A stretch of DNA of 64,000 nt. Source: Heterobilharzia americana (taxonomy: Eukaryota > Platyhelminthes > Trematoda > Strigeidida > Schistosomatidae). Location: contig OX104127.1 of NCBI GenBank assembly GCA_944470555.2, forward strand, positions 155,201,776-155,265,775, given 5' to 3'. A program made the position numbers and the translations under genes. Below, in pieces: positions 52,830 to 64,000 of the stretch (position 1 is the stretch's first letter; each line of letters begins with the position of its first letter). A model generated the notes under the pieces. That model did no database searches and had not been told where the DNA came from. It saw nothing but the letters and a program-made list of their open reading frames with translations.

Positions 52830-55800
52830 TACTTCCGACCAGTGACTTGCTGTCTTCTGGACCGTCCAACTGTATAGTTTTTGGCTATCTTCGCGGATCA
52901 TTCATCAAGAAACATCTTTCTCAGTGTAGACAAACGGACTTGAATTATTTGGTTAGAGTTGCTGATAAAGTGAGAGAAGCCGAGTATCAACTTACTGTTG
53001 ATAAGCCATCTACTTTACGCTTTATGCTCCCTTTCATTTGTATGACACACATATTATGGCCACTTAACTATGATGGTACACAAAACCAGGCCACAAGCCC
53101 TAAATCGTGTAGCGAGGTCCTCAGACGGACAGAATCTAGTTTGCGTAGAAGAGATGGGAGTAGCCGTGCCCCTACCACCTAGGATCCCTATAGCACCGCC
53201 ATATCAGACACAGCATTTACCCAAACCGCAAAACTCATGTAGTCGGGAGGATATCGGCACGTCTCCAAACATCCAGGAGAAACGCGCATGTTGACTAACG
53301 AATATACCGATACACGCCGCGCTTGACTTCACCTCGCAGAAAGCAGACCACTCGGTCGTCAACAAAGAGAGAACTATGACGGCCGTGACATTTACAAAGA
53401 ATGAGTGTCAGAGGCCCAACAGGCCCCCTGCATGCAACATCCATTTAAAATGGGTACACTGGGATAATTGTGTGCCGGGTCAGTGCTACAGTCTTACGAG
53501 GAAATACCCATGTAAACGGATGTGATATATACGTCAAGAATGTAAGAAATCGCTTGCTATCGCCAAAGACAAACTGGATGACCTGTTACGGCCAAACATG
53601 CTATTAAGCGTAAGCTTCAACAATCTACCCTCGGAAACTGGTCAAGATCCACAGGTGTGCGAATGCATCACGCCTAGGGATAAGAAGAAACTGGCTCCCA
53701 CCCCAAGTGAGGCACCAAAAGGGTCCTCACTAGTATTGATGCAACCCAAACTATCCAAAGGAACTCAATAACTTGAAGATATACGTTGTGTCAAGGATGC
53801 ATGGACGTAGTAAATAAGGTAAAAGGAAAGCGGGAAGCATTGGCTCCCCACCCCAATACTCCGCACCCACAGGGAAAGAGAACGGGCTCCATCATTACGC
53901 TCAACGTCCCTACACCAACAGACTCACTCTTAGAAAAAAGGGAACAGTCCGACAGGGGGAAGCGGAACAACCGCCGCAGGAAGTAAGGAATTGAAGCTAT
54001 CGCAGCCAACACATGCTGGCTCTCCCGAAGAAGAACAGCGCCTCGAGATGATCCACCACCTCCCAGGGTATCAGCAATGACAGCGAAGCAGTCAGAGAAC
54101 ATACTGCTGCTGTCACGCCGACCGGGCGCCCCAGGCTCCTGCCTCATAAGGGTGAAACCAGATAAACAGCAGGTCACCAGAGGCGGAGAGAAAGTCCTCA
54201 CTTAGTGATATGCACAGAGCCGCAACCATGGTGGTGAACAGAATACTTGAACTATTGGGTGGATCCACAAGGTGTGATAGTCACCTCCATGACATTGAGC
54301 AGTGGAGGTGGATAGCAGCGAAAATGGGACTTGGAAGTTCGCCTACCAGCAGCATAAGCAGGTTGCTAAGACCTACACACCTGCGCAACATTTCTCCGCC
54401 AAGATTGCTAGCTGTACGTTTTAACTCCCGGGGCATCACTCGAAGAAGCTCTTGCAGCGTGGCACTGTGTAAAAGATCGGATGGGAAGTGCTATACAATA
54501 CTGCGAAAGTAAACCACGGTCTGCCAAACAGGAAGATAGGAGGTAACCTCCAAGAACACCATAAACAGTACTAGTCACGAAAGAACTGTCTATAGACGTG
54601 GCAATAAATAATACCGCCACACCACCACCGTGATGCAGAGAGGAGCTAAAAACGGAGGCTTGCCGGTCCAGTCGGAACTAGCAGCCAGAATCCGATGCAA
54701 CAGCGCACCAGACTCCAAACAAGATACCGCATCGCACTAGGCCTAGAACGTAGATTACTGACATGCTTCTACAGCAGCGTAAGATGTCTTAGAAGTAAGC
54801 CACTGGAGCTGAAAACGATGTGCACATAATTTGCAGATATAATTCAGACATAACTCTCATTACGGAAACATGGCTCTCATCGGACATCGTGGATCAGGAA
54901 ATAACTTTGTCTAACACGGCCTTTTTCCGAAAGGACAGGCAGTACAAAGAGGGGAGAGAAGCTGCCATGTACATAAGCATGCACCCAAAAGTCTAGGAGG
55001 AGAGTGATAATGTGACTAGCTTACTGCCAGACTCCTTATGGGGCTCTACTACCGTAAACCAGACTGAGTACCTACTAGAAGTGACATAAAGGTCTCCTGT
55101 GCGCACGACAAAACATAAGGGACACTTGCTCAAAGCGATTTCAACAACCACATAGACGGCATACTACCATGTAGTCCTCGCTGCAGACTTTAACACACCG
55201 GCACTGAACCCGGGGTGTGCAGTAAGATTTGGGCATAAGTCTTTCGAACATAAAATTCGAAACACGTTTGTCGCAGCAGGATTGATAGAGAAAGTTGGGA
55301 GAAACATCGGATGGGGACCAAATTGAAAAGAGTCACTACTTGACTACGCTCTAACAGACGATGATCTTCTAGTGGACGATATCTATGTCCAACCCCCCCC
55401 CAGGCAAAAGCGACCTCGCCTTGGTGAGATTCTCGTTGATAACCAGGGAGAAACTGCCAGTGGTAGAGCCAGAAGCGTTCCGCTGTTGCCGAAAAGCAGA
55501 CTACCATCTCACGAGCAATGAACTCCTGGAGGATGCATGGCCACAAGAGTAGCACTCACTATCGACAGACAAACACTGGATACATATTGAAGATACTATC
55601 TGAAGCGCTGTCGAAAAGAGTGTTCCGAACTTAAGCAGACGACTACCTCCCAACGCAACCCAGTTATACATCCACTGTCAACATCTAGCAATGTAACAAA
55701 GTTTCAGGACTGCGATACAGGGCTGATGAACGTAAAGATTTCGTCAAACCAAGTGTTTGAGAAACTTTCAATACTGAGAAAAGGGAAATCTCCAGGTTGC

Positions 55801-57590
55801 GACGACATAAGACCAGTGGTTCTACGTAACTTTGCCAAAGTGATTAGCATACGCATATGTAACCTGTTCACGCACTTGTTGGAAGTAAGTCAACTTCTCA
55901 AAGAGCGGAAACGCGCTATCTTTTCGCCAATTTTCAAGGGAGGGGATCGGAAAAACCCGCGCAACCACAGACCAATAGCATTATTTCCTATACTTTCCAA
56001 AGTGGTGGAAAGCCTGGCTGCAGATGTTGTTTGGGGCCACTTGGACCGAAACGACATCGCTAATCCCATCCAACAAGGCTTCAGAACCGGACGGTCATAT
56101 GCCACAAACTTGATGACTACTTGGGATGAATGGATCACTAGATGGGACAATAAACAACCAGTTCATGCTATCTTTCTGGACTTAAAACAAAGCCCTCACT
56201 AGCGTCCCACACTGCACCATGCTCGCTGAACCTGCAAAACTGGGTACCACTGAACCACTCAAAGCATGGTTTGCGGCATGCCTAGAGGACAGAGAATTCT
56301 GTACTAAATTAAACAGAATTTGATCAACCTGGAGGAATGCAAGAACAGGAGTTCCTCATAGAGGGATCCTTGGACCACTCCTATTTTTACTATTCGTAAC
56401 TGACTTTCCCATTAAAATCTCCTCATCTATCCGCCTATTTGCCGAAGACATCAAGGTGTGGAGGTCGGTAGGTGGGGTAAAGGTCCTAGGACACTCCAAA
56501 ACGACCTGTTGCAGCTGGAGTCCTGGTCAGCTGCAGATGGCCTAAACTTTAACCTGGAGAAGTGAAATGCAACGTATTTTCGTACACTAGAGGCGACAAA
56601 AACCAGCTGCACTCTTAACAAGCGCGCAATCACCAAGGCATCTACAGAAAAGGACTAAGGACTAAAGTTTTCTTATACACTGGATACTACTGAAAATTAT
56701 GATTCAATAGCAGCAACTGCGAAAGCAATCATGCAATTTCTAGGACGGCAGCATGGGTTGTCAACCCCAGGATTATTCCCTATGGTATTTAAATCCTGTT
56801 AGATCACACCTAGTAGTGTTCAACTTGATAGTCCCCCCACTGCAAAAGGGAGATGTAAATGCTCTCGAGAAGGAACAGAGAGGAGTGACAAGGTCCATCG
56901 TCGGTTTAACAGGCAAAAGTATGCGCAACGCCTCAGACAACTCAACACTAAACTGTCGAAGGAAACGAGGTGACTCGGTGACAGCCTACAAGATCATTCA
57001 CCAGGTGGACCACCCAAATAAGTCAACGTTATCGGTCCAAAACCGACAGTCCCGTGGGAACCCTACTCGCATACTCCACCACAGAGCAAAGACGAGAGTG
57101 TGATCTAACTTCGCCCACAGAACGCTCTGACGGAGGTAGTAGCCACAGCCGCATCAATTGACTCCTTCAAACGACTAATGTATGGGTACGTGGGCGCAAA
57201 TGGCTCACCACGAACATTTGTCAGTAGCAGCTAGTGATATGCTCTTCCATCCATGTATTCTCCAACCCAGTATCTGCAATGAGGAGCATCTCCCCTTCGT
57301 ATTATTACCAGTTACACCCATCCTTCCATCAGTACTTTTCACTCATCTTCTCATTCTACACACCCTGTTTCTGGCACTCCCCCCTCAAAAAAACAAAGCC
57401 ACAATTTGCAGATAAAGTACCTTTGAATAAAAACTACTGTCTCCAAAGCCATAGGCAGGAAAACGCAAAGACTTCTGCAACAGTCGAAGGTGAACAACCG
57501 AACAAAAAGAACTGAGCCTCAAGATCCAGAAGTGAGAGTGCAAAAACCACAAGTTTCCTCTACTCGCATTGTTGATGCTGGATGTTGAAA
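52830..57590 (+). mobile_element. CR1-clade retrotransposon, long but decayed (copy H)
   Basis: Order on plus: ORF1 remnants (about 52847-54200, PHD-like remnant at 53460-53600 with QECKKSLAIAKDKLDD), endonuclease (LITETWLSSDIVDQEITLSN near 54855; VVLAADFNTPALNPG near 55150; LLDYALTDDDLLVDDIYVQP near 55340, after which SDH is lost), RT (55726-56202 and on), motif C changed to FAED (56438-56449), then the RT tail and a 3' terminus near 57590 (cgcattgttgatgctgg). It lies opposite to copies E-G and next to the Gypsy relic. Confidence 0.87.
55726..56202 (+). pseudogene. CR1 copy H, linker and RT fingers/palm
   Basis: 158 codons: VFEKLSILRKGKSPGCDDIR, FSPIFKGGDRKNPRNHRPIA, NPIQQGFRTGRSYATNLMTT, then VHAIFLDL, after which a frameshift removes the AFDSV motif. 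Confidence 0.9.
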
Positions 57591-57799
57591 CTCTGCACCT
57601 TTAGTGTCAATAATAGATGAAACCTATCTGGCTTAAAGTTGTGAGCTTTCACCAAATTTGAAGAGTCATTCTGAACTGTCGAAACCGACAGTGATCCCAT
57701 TCTAGTCGACGCATCAGACTAGGAATTAGAGATATCAGCAGTCAGTGTATCTGAAATTGTCTACATGGCAGCTGTGTTTCATTTTACCTCATTTATATC

Positions 57800-58290
57800 A
57801 CTTAGCATATCAAAGGCGGAAACTATTCTGGAAATGAAATTATCCACACAAACGACATGGTATGATGCCATCTGGCTTCAAGGTAGTTGGTGAAGCGTGT
57901 GATATTCTCTGTACATCTGTCATATGCGGATGCCTTCTGTGTCTTCTTATAATTGACATCTGCATTATGAACTTCACAGAGCATTACATCACACTGCACT
58001 GAGATTTCAGCTAGATAATCGTTATTTACATCTTTTTAGATAATGTGTAAGCCTTCAGCACTTTGAGATGTACAATAGGACATTTTGATTAACTCCTCAA
58101 TGCCGGCTACCAAATAATCGCACATAGTGTGTAGCTGGGCATCACAGTTACATTTTGACGCTTGTGCTTTTGCCTGGGGAACAGAATATCGAAAATTTTG
58201 ATTGGCAGCGAGGAGGGGACTATTAAATTCAGCTTTCTTGCACGTTTCAAACCAAGCCACTTGATAATGATGCATTGAAATATTTCATGC
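57800..58290 (-). pseudogene. Unidentified protein-like block with one in-frame stop
   Basis: On minus, from 58275, 79 codons read HHYQVAWFETCKKAEFNSPL, then VPQAKAQASKCNCDAQLHTM, and end at TAA (58036-58038). The same frame continues 67 more codons (DVNNDYLAEISVQCDVMLCE, HNADVNYKKTQKASAYDRCT, FTNYLEARW) to a TAG near 57823. Composition is protein-like, helical and Cys-containing. It could be a processed pseudogene or two exons; I do not recognise the family. Confidence 0.35.
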
Positions 58291-61200
58291 ATCTTTTATT
58301 CTCATATGTTATATTTTGGGCCTCTTTTCTCTAGGGCGTAAGTTTTATCTTGTGTTTCATTTTGAGTTCTAGTGTTAAGGGGAGTTAAACGTTGTGTATT
58401 TTCGTTTGAAATCACTGCGTCTAAATGCATTTAAACTGGTATTTTATTGGAGATTTTGAATCTTCAAAGCATACCGGGTGATTATGGTAGGAATGTGCAA
58501 GCATATAATTTTTCATTTAGACCATCTGGGATGAAACTTCGAAAATTGAGAGCGTCTTCGCATGAAGCAAAAGCTAACTTAGATCTTCACTGATGCTTAT
58601 TGTTTACCGAGGGAAGTTAAAGTGTGAGTAGGTAAGTCGTCTTATAGCGACAATTCTTACCAGTAGATTTGTTACGACTGCCACTATGTACTCAAAATAT
58701 GGTGTTATTGCAATAACTACTCAGATTTCTTCGGTCTGCTAAATGGAAATGATGAAGTGATGTGGAAATGAATACAATCACAACTAAACACAAATTTAGG
58801 AAAGTCCCACTGAGAACTTACTGATAACCATGTGCCTTGCATCGGAAGTACCTACAGAAACAAAACTGAAACGTTTTCCAATACTACGTTCCGGTTGATG
58901 AGACCTTAGTGCTTACACTTAAGCTGCGAAAAGTTGGTATCTAACGGCAAAACTCGGTAGCTTATAACATCCAATTACCATTTTTGCCCGTCCATTCATT
59001 TGTCACGCCTTGTATAGAGTGTGAACTGATAGAAGAGTAATCACAAGTACTCTTCACTCCTCAAATACCCGTGTAGGGCGGGGGGGGGGGAGGACCGAAT
59101 TCGGTGACAAAATAGGAATAATATATCAGTTCAGTCGTGCCAGTATTTTGAAGTGCACTAAATAATTGATTCGAAGATCGTGAACCAGCAGTGAAACATG
59201 ACTACTTGCCAGATAGAGTTGATGCCTGGCCATAAACCTTTGGCTAAACAAGTCAGTAAGAACCGCGAATTTGCTCAACTCCGTCTTATTTTGGTTAACC
59301 GCAGGCTATCGGTTTTAAAAGATTTTTTGCCACCAGAGCCAAGGTTCATCATATTTTTAAGTGAGTACCCTTAGTAAATACAGTCGGGAGTCAAAAGCTA
59401 GTGGCTGTCAAACTGCTAGATAGTGCCAAGGTCAGAAACGTCGTCGTCCTTATCGGATTTTTTCTTCACCATCTATAACCTGTAAGGGTGTAATTGGTGT
59501 CCTTTGAGTGCAGCAATCAGTCATATCATTAAGATGCTATACACAAAATTGATGGTTATGCATTTAGGAGTATGCAAAATGTTGATTCAGTGAAAGACGC
59601 TTCTCGAAAATAGATTCAAAATATGAGTTAATTGAATGTTTGGATGGAATGAAGGTTAAACTGAGGTGTGCACAGAGAATCCTCTCAATCAAGATCTTGC
59701 TGCTGATATCCATGCGCTACCGACGGCAAATATCCACAAGTATGTTGTAGCAAACGAGAAGATCTATAGGTATGATAAGCACCCGGACATCAGCTGGATG
59801 GAATATTTAGTTACCAGGTCTTCACAAACCTTTGTTGAGTTACGCTTCACATAATCAACGTGCTGCGATTATTTTCATTTTATCCATCTGCAAATCAATG
59901 CATGAATCTTGATGAAGGTTTTTCCTAACTTTAGGAAGCTTTTACTTCGACGGTGCTGACGGAATAGGGACATTTTCCTTTTACGTTGGTGATGTATGGT
60001 AAACAGCCATTCCTGTCTACCACGTTTGATGTTGGAACCTACCGATGGTTCAGTTTCCTGACTTCTTGCAGTTTCTTTTGAGATTATACGGTTTTCAACA
60101 AATTCGTGCACCCTGTTCATAGGTGCAGTGGAACCGACACTATTTGAAGTTCCCTCCACTTCGCAGTTTTGGTACCACCAAACCATGTGAAGTCCTATAA
60201 TTGGATGGGACATGCAGTACTGCCTTGTACACCGGGACTGAAAGCTATGTGACCGTGAACATTGCATGGGTGAGTCACAAAACTCCGTCATCTTCGGATT
60301 CGAAAATGCTTATTTTCTTTTTCAGGGCACATACTGGAAGCCCATATGAAAGATATCGCTAACCATTTGCCAGTCAAAGCCGTATAGGGTTGTGTTACTA
60401 TTCCGTAACGCTTGACCAATCCTACTTAACTTGATGAGCTCTAGTACCTGCTTGACCAGTACCTTACCTAACGTGTAAGTACTGATAACGAAACACAAAT
60501 CAAAAGGACTGGTTCGATAATATATTTGAAGAAGTAAGGTATTTAATAGTAATGAATGGGAGAAGAGTTTATTCAACTTATCTGGCTAGTATGGCTGAGC
60601 TGGGGACTCTGAGTACGTGCGTGCTAACCAGCACCAAGGAAGCGTAAAATGGCTTCCAAGCCTGCTTGGATGCATGCTCGTTAAAACAAAACTTAAAACA
60701 CCCTCAGCATCCAGAGGCGAGCTACAGGTTTATTTAGTTAATTTAATTTAATCCATTTATTTTATCCCTAGTTGTATTTTGGTGCCAGGAAGATGCGTTA
60801 CAGCCTTATGGTCATTGATCTCAATGAATTGGGGAGTAACAAGTGTGGTTTGCACTAGCTATGGTAGTTTTGGAAGGATTAGCTTGCAACCGTCCATCGT
60901 CAAACATCTGTTGGCCAATCACATAACGCGTTCGAGCACACACGTGAGTTGCCGAACTGTTACCTTACTCGGTCCTACCAAACCATTCTTCGAGATGTTG
61001 GCGATCTGTAGAACTGCCTTCTGCCAAAACAGTTGTTTTGATAGGTTTGTGTGATTTACTTACATTAGGAATGAACATTTGTGCTGTGGTGACCTTATGA
61101 TAGAAAGACATTGACATTGAACATCGATGGCATATTGGTCTTGGAAATTGGACTCAGCATAAGGATTCCATGTTTCTAAACCTTTTTCTCCAGAGCAGCA

Positions 61201-64000
61201 GCAGCTGAATCATATACATTCTTGGTTTGATGTTAATAGGTTCGATCCTTTGGTCACGACTGGTTAGGAAATCATTAGTACCAATATATGAACAGGTAAA
61301 CATGAATAGAAGGAAGATATATAAGGCTGAACCACACCAGCAGCTTAGGATTCGTGCACGTGATCTGAGCAAACTATGACACCAACAAGTAATTCACAGA
61401 ACTCGTGGGTAAGAAAAACATTGTTTGGTAAGCAGACAATATTCAAATATTTTGCAGTTGTACCAGTACCCGGAGATGCATAGACTAATTGGCTGGAAGA
61501 TTGTCAGCGACCGATGAGGTCATCTGGGATTTTCCACTTGAAGTTATTCTTTCTTTCTCAATATTTCTGTTCCACCGGTGTCGTGCAACTTTAAATCGCA
61601 ACGTATCGGTGAGGATTTTGGATGGTGATTTTGGGCATTATTTTTGGAACACAGATGCCAACAGCAGCCAGACAATAAATGTCCAAACAAACAAACATGT
61701 ACTTTTAATGTCAGCTTTACAATATGAAATGAACACAATACAGATTGTCAGTAATTCTCGATAGCTACCACTCATCCTCCTACTGGGATTGTTTTTGAGG
61801 AACATCAAGTAATGAAAAGTGATCGTGAAGCTTATAATACATTTGCGAAACTTACTTATTTTCAATGAAACAGAAGACTCCTGACCACTCTACTCCGGAC
61901 ATGCTTTTAAAAACTGGGTGTGAAGTTTTTTCTTCTCATCGGTTCCAAATGGCTCAAATTCATGATCAAATTAACTAGTTTCACGGAATGAAAAATGAGG
62001 TGCCATACCAAAATATTACACTACACGAAGAATTATCAGATCTACACACACCTTGATGGAATGAAACCAACAGTGTTTGTTCTTTGAGACTTGAAAATCG
62101 TAACTGCAATCTACGATGCCAGTAAATAGTGACATGCAAGCACAGTAGTTAAATATTTTGAAATGCAATCCTGATTAAGATGTATTCAGCCACATGATAA
62201 ACGTATTGTCAGACTTAGAAAGTGTTCTCTTTGTTTCATAAGAAAGCGTTGTGTAGTTGACCTCATTACGCTTTTTATTCAAAGAGTGTGGCGGCTGAAT
62301 CTAAGTTATCTCATATTTGCAATGTAGTGTCCGCAGTAGTTAACTGGCTGCTGTCTGTGTAGCACGTTAAAATAAGTGTGCAGCCGAATAATTCACACCA
62401 AAAAGCTGTCTCTATTCGGCTGGTGTAAAAGATGGTTATTTGGATTTAACGATTCATTGACTCGATGAATTATGAGCAATGGTCAATGGATTAGTTATAG
62501 TTTTGAGGTGTTAGATGGTAGCAATGAGTTGACAGGAATCCCTGAAACTTTGTTTATTGCTTGTTGACATTCATACACAAGGCATATGAAGAATCGTTTT
62601 AAATCTCAGAACGTAGTCCAAGAGGTTACTGAGTTATTTTAAACTTGTTCACGAATGATAGTCAAATGAAAATGTACAGTGAATTGCTCAATATTTGAGG
62701 ATCTAGATATCAGCTGGTTTTCTTTTCCAGCTTTTCTCGTGTCCATATGTTTATAGCTGGGCATATATTTAAGGTTTCTGGATACGATATGCTAGAAAAG
62801 AAGAATCTCTATTATTAGAGATGTAGTTTAAGAGTTAGTTTGGTGTAAGATATGCCGTTTTGCATAGTTATAAAGCAGTTGATTCCATAAATGTTTTAAA
62901 TATTTTTAAGTTGAAGCAAAGTTTGACGTGATCCAATGTTCGTATTGGTGACAGGCACATTATCACCTGTACTTGACCTAAATGTAGGCAGTCAATGAAT
63001 CACTTGTTTTATCTTAGGTAGATGAAAGCAATCATCTGGAAACCCTAGACCTAGTGTTTCTGCTTGTTGGCACTCGTCAGAAAGGTGTATCTGCAACCTA
63101 GATGAGAGTGATCTACCGTCTGAGACTTGAAGCCGCAGTGCTCAGTGCTGCAGTCAGAGACAGTGATAAGATTCTTCTCCTTTTATCCTCATCCTAGTAA
63201 CAGTGAAAAACTTGCTATAAATCTAACATCTAAATATAACTCCATTTATCAAGATGAATGATGTTCTTCCTTGACTTTTCATCCAGTATGCTTCACTAGT
63301 ACTTTGTCTTTCAAGTACCTGATTGCATAGAGTGCAAATAAATTGCACGGGAGTGATGGTAATCACTGTCCACATACATCTGTATGTGTTTTATCCACAG
63401 TAAAACAAATAAAATAAGATTTATATCTTCTTTGTGAGTTTCTTCGAAGCAAAAACCGTCCAAAGGGAAAAGTTTTGAAAGATCTTTACACACATGATAT
63501 TTTTATCACGATATCATTTGTTTCAGCCTGGAATTACATTAATCAAATAGGCGCCAAAAGAAAGACATCTTCAAGCCATAATTATATTCATACCAGTCGT
63601 TCAAAGAACACCAAATCCTTAGTACTGATTAAATCCTGCGACCAACTTTGTAATTTGATCACTAAGATAATCGGTATCCGTATTTGTAGCTGCATGTCAA
63701 CTTTTATGTACGACTATAGGTTCAATCAATCGAATTTGAATCTTTGTTAAGTGGGACTAATAAGGAAGAATTTTTGAAATTAAAAACAGTTTGGCACTGA
63801 GAAAGTATGTGAGGCAGCAAAAGTCTTCTGGCGATTAAATTCAAAAGAATAGTTTCTTTATCAGGTAAGAACGTGCCTTGGGCACATATATAGTCCTTGA
63901 AAAATAAATATGTATATTTGACTAAAGTTTTATCCTTGTAGGAAACCTCCACGCTTAACAGAATACTTTGTATCGGTAGTTGCATGCAAGTTGTTACATT
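58291..64000. other. Right end, no gene recognised
   Basis: Possible plus-strand exon 59198-59360 (54 codons from ATG with an in-frame stop just upstream, then donor GTGAGT) and a possible 56-nt intron 60270-60325 (GTGAGT ... tttctttttcag), but no continuous protein could be built. An 11-G run lies at 59080-59090. Frames at 61489-61764, 63475-63750 and 63722-63985 have no named domain. Confidence 0.4.

Noticed and set aside
63475..63750. Possible exon after tttgtttcag
   Set aside because: Acceptor-like site but no donor in frame, no domain and no neighbouring exon.

Overview
The window looks like nuclear DNA of a schistosomatid blood fluke. The evidence is AT-rich, intron-bearing DNA packed with retroelement families described from Schistosoma: SR2-like RTE elements, Perere-3/SR3-like RTE, SR1-like CR1 elements with a PHD-finger ORF1, Penelope-like elements (PLE), a Ty3/Gypsy relic, and tRNA-headed SINEs of the SM-alpha type that carry hammerhead ribozymes. 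I cannot name the species from sequence alone. Nothing prokaryotic is present.

Host genes are sparse. The last two coding exons of an arfaptin (BAR-domain) gene lie on the + strand (9603-9919 and 15133-15273), separated by a 5.2 kb intron filled with SINE, PLE and SR2 DNA. The last four coding exons of an HGH1 homologue (chaperone of eEF2 folding) lie on the - strand (33454 down to 32383), separated by introns of only 37-41 nt. No other host gene could be supported. A protein-like block near 57.8-58.3 kb and possible exons at 59.2-60.4 kb remain unidentified.

Layout. 1-5 kb: 5' end of an RTE element (-), a tRNA-like foldback, a CT/TA microsatellite and a decayed RTE RT tail (+). 5.3-9 kb: a small hammerhead SINE, an SR2 3' fragment (-) and a PLE N-terminal fragment (-). 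9-15.6 kb: arfaptin exons and intron, holding an inverted SINE dimer, another SINE, PLE and SR2 fragments. 15.8-18.7 kb: SR2 (+). 22.0-25.3 kb: a very high-identity inverted repeat with a hammerhead SINE in its loop. 26.7-29.8 kb: the most complete SR2 (+), ending in (TA)n. 30-34 kb: PLE tail, a dispersed repeat and HGH1. 35.7-44.7 kb: three CR1 elements on the - strand, one after another. 47.6 kb: an SM-alpha SINE. 51.4-52.4 kb: a Gypsy RT relic (-). 52.8-57.6 kb: a decayed CR1 (+). 58-64 kb: no recognised gene.

The most unusual signal is the set of seven hammerhead-bearing, Pol III-type SINE copies or relics. Several are flanked by exact 10-13 bp target-site duplications. One is a head-to-head inverted dimer inserted as a single unit just behind an arfaptin splice donor. 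Two have their ribozyme and tRNA core flipped relative to their outer arms. Two ribozyme lineages are visible (core CTGACGA with a GCGC stem III, and core CTGAGGA with an AGCT stem III). A second notable signal is that three SR2 copies share the same broken catalytic motif and the same frameshift, which suggests spread of an already dead master.
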